Positions 7,201 through 14,872 of a stretch of 42,294 bases of DNA are shown piece by piece. This DNA is from Acidobacteriota bacterium (GTDB taxonomy: Bacteria; Acidobacteriota; UBA6911; JACQTF01). The stretch's first letter is position 1. Every line of letters starts with the position of its first letter. The DNA lies in assembly GCA_016210925.1 (NCBI GenBank), contig JACQTF010000134.1, positions 1 through 42,294 of the forward strand. Reading direction: 5' to 3'. A model generated the notes under the pieces. The model did not search any database. It was not told the origin of the DNA and saw nothing but the letters and a program-made list of their open reading frames with translations. Position numbers and translations under genes: made by a program.

Positions 7201-9762
7201 CTAGAGAGCCAGCTTGCGGAGCCGCAGGGCGTTGCTGATGACGGACACGGAGCTGAACGTCATGGCGGCGCTGGCGATCATGGGGCTCAACAGCAGCCCG
7301 AACACGGGATAGAGCACGCCCGCAGCCAGCGGCACGCCGAGAGTGTTGTAGAGGAACGCGAAGAAGAGATTTTGGCGGATGTTGCTCATGGTGCCCCGGC
7401 TCAGCCGGCGGGCCCGCGCGATCCCCCGCAGGTCACCTTTCACCAATGTCACACCGGCGCTTTCCATGGCCACGTCCGTACCGGTTCCCATGGCGATGCC
7501 CACCTGAGCCCGGGCCAGCGCCGGAGCGTCGTTGACGCCGTCCCCGGCCATGGCCACCACGCGGCCATGGGCTTGAAGACGCTTCACCACCTCGACCTTC
7601 TGTTGGGGAAGCACCTCGGCCTCCACTTCATCGAGTCCCAGCTTGCGAGCGACGGCCTGGGCAGTGGTCCGGCTGTCTCCCGTCAGCATGACAATGCGGA
7701 CCCGGTCGCGGTGAAGCATTCGGATTGCCTCGAAGGTGGACTCCTTGATGGGATCGGCCACACCCAGCAGCCCCGCCGGACGGCCGTCCACCGCGACAAA
7801 CATGACCGTCTGGCCCTCCCGGCGCAAACCCTCAGCCCCTTCGACCAGCGCGTGAGGGTCTATGGCCAGTTCCTCGAGGAGGTTGCGGTTCCCGAGGGCC
7901 ACGACCCGGCCGTTCACCGTGCCCATCACGCCCTTCCCCGTGACGGACCGAAAATCCTCGGCCCCGGAGAGTTCGAGGCCCTTCTCTTGAGCGGCAGCCA
8001 CGATCGCAGCGGCCAGGGGATGCTCGCTCCCCCGCTCGATGCTCGCGGCCAGGCGAAGAAGCTCCGACTCATTCTGCTCCGACTCGACTGAGCTCGCCGA
8101 AGTCGGGAAGGCCACCACGGAGGTCAGGCGGGGTTTTCCTTCGGTCAGCGTGCCGGTCTTGTCCACCACGAGGGTATCCACCTTCTCCAGGACCTCCAGT
8201 GCCTCGGCGTTCTTGATGAGGACGCCGGCGGTGGCGCCGCGACCGGTCCCCACCATGATGGACATGGGCGTGGCCAGTCCCAGCGCGCAGGGGCAGGCGA
8301 TGATGAGCACGGCCACGGCGTTCACCAGAGCGTAGGCCATGCGCGGCTCCGGGCCGACGAGGCTCCAGATGATGAACGTGATCACAGCGACCAGCACGAC
8401 CGCGGGGACGAAGTAGGAGGAGACGACGTCAGCCAGCCGCTGGATCGGAGCGCGGCTGCGCTGCGCTTCGCTCACCATGCGCACGATCTGGGCCAGGAGC
8501 GTATCGCTGCCCACGCGCTCGGCCCGCATCACAAAGCTGCCCGTGCCGTTCACGGTGCCCCCGGTGACCCGGCTGCCCGGGCTCTTCTCCACCGGGATGG
8601 GTTCGCCGGTCACCATGGACTCGTCCACGGAGCTGGCGCCCTCCAGGACGACGCCGTCCACCGGTACTTTCTCGCCGGGGCGAATCCGGAGCCGGTCGCC
8701 TGGTCTGACACGATCCAGTGGGGTGTCCTCCTCGGTCCCGTCGTCTCGGAGCATCCGAGCCGTCTTGGGCGCGAGGCCCAAAAGCGCCTTGATCGCGCTG
8801 CTGGTCCGGCTGCGGGCGCGCAGCTCGAGCACCTGGCCCAGGAGGACCAGCGCGGTGATGACCGCGGCGGCCTCAAAGTACACCGCTGCCTCTCCGCCGT
8901 GACCGCGGAACGAGTGCGGCAAGATGCCCGGGAAGAGAGAGGCGGCGACGCTGTAGAAGTACGCCGTCCCGGTGCCGATGGCGATGAGGGTGAACATATT
9001 GAGGCTGCGGTTTACGATGGATGCCCAGCCGCGCTGGAAGAAGGGCCAGCCGCCCCAGAGCACTACCGGAGTGGCCAACACCAACTGGGTCCAGGTGAGG
9101 AGGCGCCCGGGAAGCGCGTGGCGCAGCGGTTGGCCCGGGATCATCTCCGCCATGGCCAGGATTAGGATCGGGGCCGTCAGGAGCAGGCTGATCCAGAACC
9201 GCCGGGTCATGTCCACCAGTTCGGGATGGGCCTCTTCTTCCAGCGTCGCCGTTCGGGGTTCCAGCGCCATGCCGCAGATGGGGCACGAGCCGGGCTCCTC
9301 GCGGACGATCTCCGGGTGCATGGGGCAGACGTACTGTGTCATGGTGGCAGGCACGGTGCTCGTCAACGGCTCGAGGCCCATCCCGCACTTGGGACAAGAG
9401 GTCACGGCGCGGTGGCGGACCTCGGGGTGCATCGGACAAGTGTATTCGCCCTTCTGCTCGATCTGTGGTGGTGCTGAGGCAGAAGGAGCCTTGACCGCTA
9501 GAGGAATGAGGGGCTGCGTCAGGTACCGTCCAGGATCCGAGCGAAACCTGGCCAGGCAATGTGGATTGCAGAACAAGTAGGTCTGTCCCCCGTGCTGGTA
9601 CGACCCGGCAGCAGCATCCGGGTTCACGTCCATGCCGCAGACGGGGTCCTTCACTGACTGCCCGCTTCCCCCGGCGTGGGAAGTATGGGAGTCGATCTGG
9701 TGGAGATGGCTGTTTTCCTTGGACTGCAAGAGAACCCCTCTCAAGCTTACTTCATGCCCCAT
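7201..9762 (-). CDS. Copper/silver-exporting P1B-type ATPase with N-terminal YHS and CPMHP domains
   Basis: 853 residues. The N-terminus has a His-rich start, a YHS metal-binding domain (DPVCGMDV, about residues 40-80), then two short heavy-metal-binding motifs with CPMHPE and CPKCGM/CPICGM (about residues 108-175). It has no classical CxxC HMA domain. The ATPase core is complete: TGE in the actuator loop, the CPC metal site in ACPCALG (about residue 490), phosphorylation site DKTGTLT (about 533), SEHPLA of the N domain and [12 protein letters not shown] in the penultimate helix and MTFSS in the last one mark the Cu+/Ag+ subgroup (P1B-1). It exports monovalent copper or silver across the inner membrane. 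No copper-responsive regulator is adjacent. Confidence 0.94.
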   Translation of the reverse strand: MGHEVSLRGVLLQSKENSHLHQIDSHTSHAGGSGQSVKDPVCGMDVNPDAAAGSYQHGGQTYLFCNPHCLARFRSDPGRYLTQPLIPLAVKAPSASAPPQIEQKGEYTCPMHPEVRHRAVTSCPKCGMGLEPLTSTVPATMTQYVCPMHPEIVREEPGSCPICGMALEPRTATLEEEAHPELVDMTRRFWISLLLTAPILILAMAEMIPGQPLRHALPGRLLTWTQLVLATPVVLWGGWPFFQRGWASIVNRSLNMFTLIAIGTGTAYFYSVAASLFPGILPHSFRGHGGEAAVYFEAAAVITALVLLGQVLELRARSRTSSAIKALLGLAPKTARMLRDDGTEEDTPLDRVRPGDRLRIRPGEKVPVDGVVLEGASSVDESMVTGEPIPVEKSPGSRVTGGTVNGTGSFVMRAERVGSDTLLAQIVRMVSEAQRSRAPIQRLADVVSSYFVPAVVLVAVITFIIWSLVGPEPRMAYALVNAVAVLIIACPCALGLATPMSIMVGTGRGATAGVLIKNAEALEVLEKVDTLVVDKTGTLTEGKPRLTSVVAFPTSASSVESEQNESELLRLAASIERGSEHPLAAAIVAAAQEKGLELSGAEDFRSVTGKGVMGTVNGRVVALGNRNLLEELAIDPHALVEGAEGLRREGQTVMFVAVDGRPAGLLGVADPIKESTFEAIRMLHRDRVRIVMLTGDSRTTAQAVARKLGLDEVEAEVLPQQKVEVVKRLQAHGRVVAMAGDGVNDAPALARAQVGIAMGTGTDVAMESAGVTLVKGDLRGIARARRLSRGTMSNIRQNLFFAFLYNTLGVPLAAGVLYPVFGLLLSPMIASAAMTFSSVSVISNALRLRKLAL

Positions 9763-9801
9763 GGGCCATCAACCCGTTTTCCGTCCGCGCTGGAGAGCTT
9801 G

Positions 9802-9814
9802 CTCCGTGACGGAG
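9802..9814. promoter_or_regulatory. Short palindrome in the divergent ATPase/MNT promoter region
   Basis: CTCCGT-G-ACGGAG is a perfect 6-bp dyad with a one-base centre. It lies between the copper ATPase start (9762, minus) and the MNT fusion gene (9862, plus). It could be an operator for either gene; no regulator is encoded nearby. Confidence 0.35.
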
Positions 9815-9848
9815 TTCGCTCGCCCTAGTCCTTCTGCAAATCGGGGGT

Positions 9849-9854
9849 TATACT
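9849..9854 (+). promoter_or_regulatory. Possible -10 box of the MNT-fusion/HEPN operon
   Basis: TATACT ends eight bases before the ATG at 9862, so a start point about seven bases downstream would give a leaderless or near-leaderless message. There is no ribosome-binding site before this ATG. No good -35 element was found. Confidence 0.35.
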
Positions 9855-9861
9855 TGATTAC

Positions 9862-11040
9862 ATGGCAGATGCGTCTTCATCTTTGACCTGGACCCACCTC
9901 CCTTGCTTGGTCGAGCTCTTGGATAGCGGCAAGCTTGACGCTCGAGACGACCTGCAGAGGCTCGGAATGGTTCATCTTTGGCAGGTTGAGCGAGATCTAC
10001 AGCTTTTAAGGCGCTGCATGCCGTGGGACCAGGTCGCACGCGCCTACCGGGCGCTGCTCAAAAACCCCGGCCAGTTTATCCAGGCGATGTACGAAATCAG
10101 AGTTGCCGCCATGCTGGTTCCTTTTGCAGGAAACCTGGTCCTCGCACCCTCTTCAGGGAGGCGCAGGTGCGACCTAGGATGTGAGTTGGCAGGGCAAGAA
10201 GTCTTTTTGGAAGTCACTGCTTACGAGGACCGGTTTCCACCAGTCTATGAGGAGAATGTCACGGAGGACACACCCTTCTATGAGCGGGTAACCGTCGAGT
10301 CATCTTTCGACCCAACGAGTGCCGGAGAGGATAAGATGGTTGACAGCACTCCTCGGTCGAAGGAATTGCGCGACCGCATTTTGAAAAAGACGCGTCAACT
10401 TCCTTACGCGAAACCGGGAATTGTGGTCCTCGGAGCACCGAGAGGGCGCTCATGGCATGTGGACTGCGCACTGCGTGGGGACTTACTTATTCGGGGAAAG
10501 GGAGAGCGCTCGTGGGAGGAGAGGGTTCCCAACGGGCTGTTCTGCATTCCCGACGACAAGAGTGGCACGTCTCGTCTGAGCGCCGTCATCTGGATGAAGC
10601 TGGTTCCAGACTTTCAAGATGTAAAGGTGCACAGCCGGTTGTTCATGAATCCCCGCGCGGCTTGCCCTCTATCTCCCTGGACCGACGATGCCTTTCGGAA
10701 GATATTCGACAGGAGGGAAGTGCTGCTGCGGGAGCTGGAAAGGATCAAGAAAACGCTCCTCGAGCATTATGCTCCGGAACGCATCATCCTTTTCGGGTCT
10801 TTGGCCGATGGCTCGCCGGATCACATTCATGAGTGGAGCGATATTGATCTGGCCATTGTCAAATCGACGTCGTTGCCATTCTTGGAGCGGATCCGCGAGG
10901 TGATGGATCTGCTGAAGTCATCCGTGGGCCTGAATGTTTTGGTGTACACGCCCGAAGAGCTTGATCAAGCGGAAAAAGAAGGGAACTTTTTCGTCCGGGA
11001 TGAAATCATCCAAAAGGGACGCGTGGTGTTTCCCTCATGA
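9862..11040 (+). CDS. MNT nucleotidyltransferase with ~280-residue N-terminal nuclease-like extension
   Basis: 392 residues. The C-terminal part (about 285-392) is an MNT domain with ILFGSLADG and EWSDIDLAIV, the metal-binding aspartates intact. The N-terminal 280 residues are not recognised with certainty. Around residues 70-120 they show a helix with Glu78 (MYEIRVAAML), then Asp104 in RRCDLGCE and Glu117 in QEVFLEVTAYED. This order resembles a PD-(D/E)xK nuclease core, but the usual Lys is Thr119. The stop overlaps the HEPN start in ATGA. Base composition is visibly less GC-rich than the neighbouring ATPase gene, suggesting transfer. Likely the antitoxin or effector part of a HEPN-MNT toxin-antitoxin or defence module; the function of the extension is unknown. 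Confidence 0.8.
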   Translation: MADASSSLTWTHLPCLVELLDSGKLDARDDLQRLGMVHLWQVERDLQLLRRCMPWDQVARAYRALLKNPGQFIQAMYEIRVAAMLVPFAGNLVLAPSSGRRRCDLGCELAGQEVFLEVTAYEDRFPPVYEENVTEDTPFYERVTVESSFDPTSAGEDKMVDSTPRSKELRDRILKKTRQLPYAKPGIVVLGAPRGRSWHVDCALRGDLLIRGKGERSWEERVPNGLFCIPDDKSGTSRLSAVIWMKLVPDFQDVKVHSRLFMNPRAACPLSPWTDDAFRKIFDRREVLLRELERIKKTLLEHYAPERIILFGSLADGSPDHIHEWSDIDLAIVKSTSLPFLERIREVMDLLKSSVGLNVLVYTPEELDQAEKEGNFFVRDEIIQKGRVVFPS

Positions 11041-11438
11041 AGACTGAGGCACAGCGCTGGCTGGAATTTGCACGGGAAGACATTCAGATGGCCGACTGGG
11101 CGCTGTCTCAGGACATCTATCGGCAGACCTGTTTCCACTCCCAGAAGGCGGTTGAGAAGGCATTGAAGGGTCTCTTGGTCGCAAGAAAAGGGACGTATCC
11201 AAAAAGTCATTCCTTGGAAGCGTTGTTGCTGGCCTACCCCGACCTTGACAGTGAATTGCTACCTTGGAGCGACCGGTGCCGCAATCTGGACCGGTTCTAC
11301 ATACCGACCCGGTATCCTGACGCGCTTCCAGGTTCGCTCCCCACTGGGGAACCGACACAAAAAGATGCTCAGGAGGCGCTACAGGACGCAAAGGCCTTGG
11401 TGAATGAGATTCAACAAAAACTTGTTGGGGAGAAATGA
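11037..11438 (+). CDS. HEPN-domain protein (toxin partner of the MNT fusion)
   Basis: 133 residues, an all-helical HEPN domain of full length. Recognisable parts: WLEFAREDIQMADWAL, CFHSQKAVEKALKGLL, the K-S-H-S-L segment and the signature RFYIPTRYPDALPGSLP. The predicted activity is RNA cleavage, or blocked RNase, controlled by the upstream MNT protein. Translational coupling through ATGA at 11037-11040 supports equimolar production. Gene order is MNT then HEPN, the reverse of the module at 6492-7190. Unlike that one, this HEPN gene is intact. It ends 25 bp from the convergent membrane-protein gene. Confidence 0.85.
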   Translation: MKTEAQRWLEFAREDIQMADWALSQDIYRQTCFHSQKAVEKALKGLLVARKGTYPKSHSLEALLLAYPDLDSELLPWSDRCRNLDRFYIPTRYPDALPGSLPTGEPTQKDAQEALQDAKALVNEIQQKLVGEK

Positions 11439-11462
11439 GGAACCTGCGGGCGGGGAATCGAC

Positions 11463-12035
11463 CTAAGCGTCCGGGACACCGAGCCGGCGGGACCTGGCCA
11501 TTCGCCAGAGCATCCAGGAACCTGACACCAGAGAGGCTCCCATGATCAAGATTGCGCAGGCCCGCAAGCCCGTGGCGATGGCCGCATCCCACTCCAAAAG
11601 CCTCGATCGGCCAAGGAGGTAATTCCAATCGTGGCGGGGGTGGCCGAGGCTTACCAGGGGCAGGGTCATCTGCCGCGCATCGGCGGCATAGGTTGCGACG
11701 TTAAAAAGGTTCGTGGAGAGCCAGCCCCCGCAGACGCAGACGGCAAAAAAGTCCGGCTGGCGCAGGAACAGGATGGCTGCGGCGATGGGTGCCCCGAGTT
11801 GCAGGATCGTGCCTCCGGCCATCAACATCCAATCGCCTGCGGGACTGAACAGCAAATGGCCGGCCTCGTGAATTCCCAGGTTGATGCCGCCGAAAAGACT
11901 GGAATAGAGGGGATCCGCCAGATGATGAGCTCCGATATAACCCAGCCACAGCAGGATCGGCGCCCGCCAAAGCCACGAACGTCCCGCACACCAAGCTTCC
12001 ACCTCGGCGAGCAATTGTTGAACTGTTTCGTTCAT
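11463..12035 (-). CDS. Membrane protein with HEAGH zinc-metalloprotease motif
   Basis: 190 residues with about four or five hydrophobic segments. The motif GIHEAGHLLF (His56, Glu57, His60) at the start of a membrane segment is the HExxH zinc site of M50-like intramembrane or membrane-bound metallopeptidases. A later NLFNVATYAADAR and HDWNYLLGRSRLLEWD could supply a third ligand (Asp or His), but the classical NxxPxxxLDG motif of site-2 proteases is absent. So peptidase activity is possible, not shown. It follows the exported amidohydrolase gene on the same strand with 73 bp between, perhaps co-transcribed. Confidence 0.55.
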   Translation of the reverse strand: MNETVQQLLAEVEAWCAGRSWLWRAPILLWLGYIGAHHLADPLYSSLFGGINLGIHEAGHLLFSPAGDWMLMAGGTILQLGAPIAAAILFLRQPDFFAVCVCGGWLSTNLFNVATYAADARQMTLPLVSLGHPRHDWNYLLGRSRLLEWDAAIATGLRACAILIMGASLVSGSWMLWRMARSRRLGVPDA

Positions 12036-12108
12036 CCGTCAAAGTGCCCCGCGCTGGGACGGAGCGAAGCCGACGCTGCAAACCTTGAGTTTTCGCAGGG
12101 GGCTGTAC

Positions 12109-13263
12109 TCACCGCGGGAAACGCGAAGCGTCGATTTTGGGCAGCAGCTTCAGTGCGTTTTTGTAGTAGATCTTCTTCAGCACCTCGTCCGGGAGACTGA
12201 GGCCGTACATCCGCCAGAAAGCGTGGTACTTGCGGTAGTACGGGAAATATTCGTCCCTCGATTCCAGCACGCGGAAGTACGTCGGGTATTCCGACGCGGC
12301 AAATATGTCCTTCCCCATGAGCACCCTGTCCTGATACCGGACCATCCAGTCGTGGCCCGTCAAAGGCTGCCGGCCAAAATCATAAATGACCGCAGCGAGC
12401 TCGACGTAGAGGTTTGGCGTTTGATCCAGCATCTTCCCCAGCCGGGCGAGATCATTGGCGTGCCATCCCATGTGAGCCGCAACGAAGGTGGTGTTCTTGT
12501 GTTTCAGAAAGAGACGATCCCGTTCGGCCATTAACTCCTCAAAGCGGGGGTACTTGTCCGGCGGCCGCGCCCGGTCCGGGTGTTCGATGAGCTCTTGCCA
12601 GCGTTCGTTGTGCTTGTCGATGGGTTGGAAGAACTCGGAGGGTTCACCCGTGTGCAGAATGGCGGGGATCCTCAAGCGCGCACACGCTTCCCAAATCGGG
12701 TCCAGAATCGGATCATCGACCTTCAGCCGGGACCCGTCCTTGTATTTGACTTCCAAGCCGAAATTCTTGAACAGTTTCAAACCTTGGGCGCCGTTGCGCA
12801 CATCCTGTTCCAGCTGGGCCGCCGCTTTCTTGCCCCAATCGGGTTCGTCAATCCCACTGAAGTCGGGACTGGCGAAAAGGACAAACCGGGTCGGGTAACG
12901 CTTCACGTAATTGGCCGTGTGCGCCTTGATCCTTTCGCCAGAGCCGCCGCTGAGGTTGACGGCGACTGCCATGTTGATGCGGTCCATGTCCCGGACCACC
13001 TGGTCGATCTCCTCCGGCGGTCGGTTCGGCCGGTGATGGCTGTGGAAATCAATGAAGGGATACTTGGCACGGGGATACTCCCGCCCCGGGACCACCAGGG
13101 TGGAGCGGGGATCGTATTCTCGAACCGTCATCTCACCTCCCGGGATCATTTCCTTCTGCGCGGTGGCAGCGGAACTGGGGGGAGGTGAGGCCTCTTGGAC
13201 AGCCTTCAGCCCTTGAATTTCCAGTAGAAGCAAGAAGAAAAGAGGAAGTAGGAAGCGCATCAT
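12109..13263 (-). CDS. Exported amidohydrolase-family (TIM-barrel) hydrolase/decarboxylase
   Basis: 384 residues. It begins with a signal peptide (MMRFLLPLFFLLLLEIQG), so it acts outside the cytoplasm. The mature part is an amidohydrolase_2 TIM barrel: metal-binding H-x-H in FIDFHSHHRP, an internal RIPAILHTGEPSEFF with a ligand histidine, AAHMGWHAND and a terminal VLMGKDIF with the conserved Asp. The relatives are metal-dependent decarboxylases and hydrolases of the ACMSD group; the substrate is unknown. The ATG at 13263 was chosen because GGAG lies seven bases upstream; ATG 13278 is also in frame. It is divergent from the cyclophilin gene. Confidence 0.82.
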   Translation of the reverse strand: MMRFLLPLFFLLLLEIQGLKAVQEASPPPSSAATAQKEMIPGGEMTVREYDPRSTLVVPGREYPRAKYPFIDFHSHHRPNRPPEEIDQVVRDMDRINMAVAVNLSGGSGERIKAHTANYVKRYPTRFVLFASPDFSGIDEPDWGKKAAAQLEQDVRNGAQGLKLFKNFGLEVKYKDGSRLKVDDPILDPIWEACARLRIPAILHTGEPSEFFQPIDKHNERWQELIEHPDRARPPDKYPRFEELMAERDRLFLKHKNTTFVAAHMGWHANDLARLGKMLDQTPNLYVELAAVIYDFGRQPLTGHDWMVRYQDRVLMGKDIFAASEYPTYFRVLESRDEYFPYYRKYHAFWRMYGLSLPDEVLKKIYYKNALKLLPKIDASRFPR

Positions 13264-13362
13264 CGTGACTCCAGTCATGAAACTATATACGCACGTTCGC
13301 GACGGGGTCAACCAGTGTCAGGGAGCGTCAGGGACCCTCCTCTCGAATCGACCGTCGTTCCC

Positions 13363-13392
13363 CCGACAGGCGGTCTGTTTCTGTGCTATAGT
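13363..13392 (+). promoter_or_regulatory. Predicted promoter of the cyclophilin gene
   Basis: CCGACA (13363-13368), an 18-bp spacer, then TG-C-TATAGT with the extended -10 hexamer at 13387-13392. The ribosome-binding site AAGGAGG lies at 13422-13428. Confidence 0.5.
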
Positions 13393-13434
13393 CTCCTCCC
13401 GGGGACGGTGGATATTCTTTCAAGGAGGCGGATC

Positions 13435-14025
13435 ATGATCGGTCGAGGCAGTTACCCTCTTATCGCCTGGGCTCTTTTGTTTACAACGTCGGGTGGTGCG
13501 GCCCAAGAGAAGAAAGAAAAAAATCCGGTGGTCATCATGGAGACCTCCCTGGGCTCGATCAAGATTGAGCTGTTCGAAGGGAAGGCGCCGACCAGCGTGA
13601 AGAATTTCCTGGATTACGCGAACTCCGGCTTTTACGAGGGTACCATTTTCCATCGGGTCATCCCGGACTTCATGATCCAGGGCGGTGGCCTGACCGCCGA
13701 CATGGTCAGAAAACCCACGCGTCCGTCCATCAAGAATGAGGCGACCAACGGCCTCAGCAATACCAGGGGCACCATCGCCATGGCGCGGACACCTGAAATT
13801 GACAGCGCCAGTTCGCAGTTTTTCATCAACGTCAAGGACAATAAGGGCCTCGACTACCGCGACAAAACCCCGGATGGTTTCGGCTATGCGGTCTTCGGAC
13901 GGGTGGTGGAGGGGATGGACGTGGTGGACAAGATCCGATACGTAAAGACGGGGATGAAGGCGGGAAATCAGAACGTCCCTCTGGAGACGATTGTGATCAA
14001 GTCGGTCAAGCTTGCCGCTCCGTGA
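13435..14025 (+). CDS. Exported cyclophilin-type peptidyl-prolyl cis-trans isomerase
   Basis: 196 residues. ATG 13435 follows AAGGAGG by six bases. A signal peptide (MIGRGSYPLIAWALLFTTSGGAA) directs export, so it assists folding in the periplasm. The cyclophilin domain fills the rest: METSLGSIKIELFEGKAPTSVKNF, then FHRVIPDFMIQGG with the catalytic Arg and Phe, SSQFFINV, and YAVFGRVVEGMDVVDKI. Length and motifs agree with bacterial PpiA-type enzymes. Just downstream lie an 8-bp tandem repeat and the yjbQ remnant. Confidence 0.93.
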   Translation: MIGRGSYPLIAWALLFTTSGGAAQEKKEKNPVVIMETSLGSIKIELFEGKAPTSVKNFLDYANSGFYEGTIFHRVIPDFMIQGGGLTADMVRKPTRPSIKNEATNGLSNTRGTIAMARTPEIDSASSQFFINVKDNKGLDYRDKTPDGFGYAVFGRVVEGMDVVDKIRYVKTGMKAGNQNVPLETIVIKSVKLAAP

Positions 14026-14042
14026 GTCGCTCTCGCGCGGCA

Positions 14043-14082
14043 CTTCCAGTCTTCCAATCTTCCAGCCTTCCAGTCTTCTACC
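14043..14082. repeat. 8-bp tandem repeat (CTTCCAGT-type), about five units
   Basis: Units read CTTCCAGT, CTTCCAAT, CTTCCAGC, CTTCCAGT, CTTCTACC without gaps. It lies between the cyclophilin stop and the end of the yjbQ remnant. Such a tract is prone to slippage and may mark the deletion that shortened yjbQ. Confidence 0.8.
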
Positions 14083-14101
14083 TTTCCTTGGGGCCTTTGG
14101 C

Positions 14102-14227
14102 CTATTCGCCGATGACCTTCACGAGGACCCGCTTCTTTCTGCGGCCGTCGAACTCGGCATAGAAAATCTGCTCCCAGGGCCCGAAATCCAGCTTTTCAAA
14201 CCAAAGGTACTCGGTAAAGGACTTCAT
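14102..14227 (-). pseudogene. yjbQ: YjbQ (UPF0047) remnant: N- and C-terminal ends joined in frame
   Basis: A 41-residue open frame. It starts [11 protein letters not shown], the usual first residues of YjbQ-family proteins, and jumps directly to [29 protein letters not shown], the usual last residues. The family is about 135-140 residues, so roughly 95-100 internal residues are missing while the frame is kept. The removed part holds the conserved histidines and the fold core, so the product should be inactive. YjbQ has been linked to secondary thiamine-phosphate synthase activity. A purine-rich GAGAGGACAGG precedes the ATG. A very clean deletion could also be an assembly artefact. Confidence 0.8.
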
Positions 14228-14412
14228 GGTCCTGTCCTCTCTGCTCTGATTCGCCGGAAGAGGTCGTTACAGGTATAGCACAGGAGCCGAGGTTCGGTCA
14301 TGGGTTCCCCGGTCCCAAGACGGACCCGGAGGGGGGGCGGGGTGGTGAGGCCAAATACTCCTTGTCGCGGCCGGTGGAAAGTGAAAGAATGAGAGCAGAG
14401 GGCGGAGGAACC

Positions 14413-14757
14413 ATGGCAAAATTGTATGTGGGCAACATCCCCTATCAGGTCTCCGAGAATGACCTTCAGAATTTCTGCGAACAGGCGGGCGTCCGGGTGG
14501 AATCAGTCCGGATCATTCGGGACAGGGACACCGGCACCCCCCGCGGGTTCGGTTTTGTGGAGCTGGCATCAGGGGAGGACTTGAACGAAGCGATTACGCG
14601 GCTCAACGGGAAGGAACTGGAAGGCCGCAACCTGCAAGTCAACGAAGCGCGCCCCGAACGCCGGGATCGGGAACCTCGCTCGGGAGGCGGGGGCGGATTC
14701 GGCGGGAGGGGTCGCGGCGGGTATGGGGGAGGCCGGGGCGGGCGCCAGCGCTACTGA
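14413..14757 (+). CDS. Glycine-rich RNA-binding protein with one RRM
   Basis: 114 residues. An RRM occupies about residues 1-82: RNP2 is LYVGNI at the N-terminus and RNP1 is RGFGFVEL. The tail is a Gly/Arg-rich RGG-like segment (GGGGGFGGRGRGGYGG). The protein binds single-stranded RNA; related bacterial proteins are small RNA chaperones or cold-responsive factors, and the target is not known here. The ATG at 14413 follows GGAGGA closely. It is a stand-alone gene between the yjbQ remnant and the heme cluster. Confidence 0.93.
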   Translation: MAKLYVGNIPYQVSENDLQNFCEQAGVRVESVRIIRDRDTGTPRGFGFVELASGEDLNEAITRLNGKELEGRNLQVNEARPERRDREPRSGGGGGFGGRGRGGYGGGRGGRQRY

Positions 14758-14872
14758 GCTCGAGACCGAACGCTATCTTTCCTTCCTTCGACCAACCTGG
14801 TACCCTTCGAGCGCTGTCGTGGAATTCAGACCTGTCTGGGGCTGAGACGGGCGGGAGACCTACGCCTGCCTT

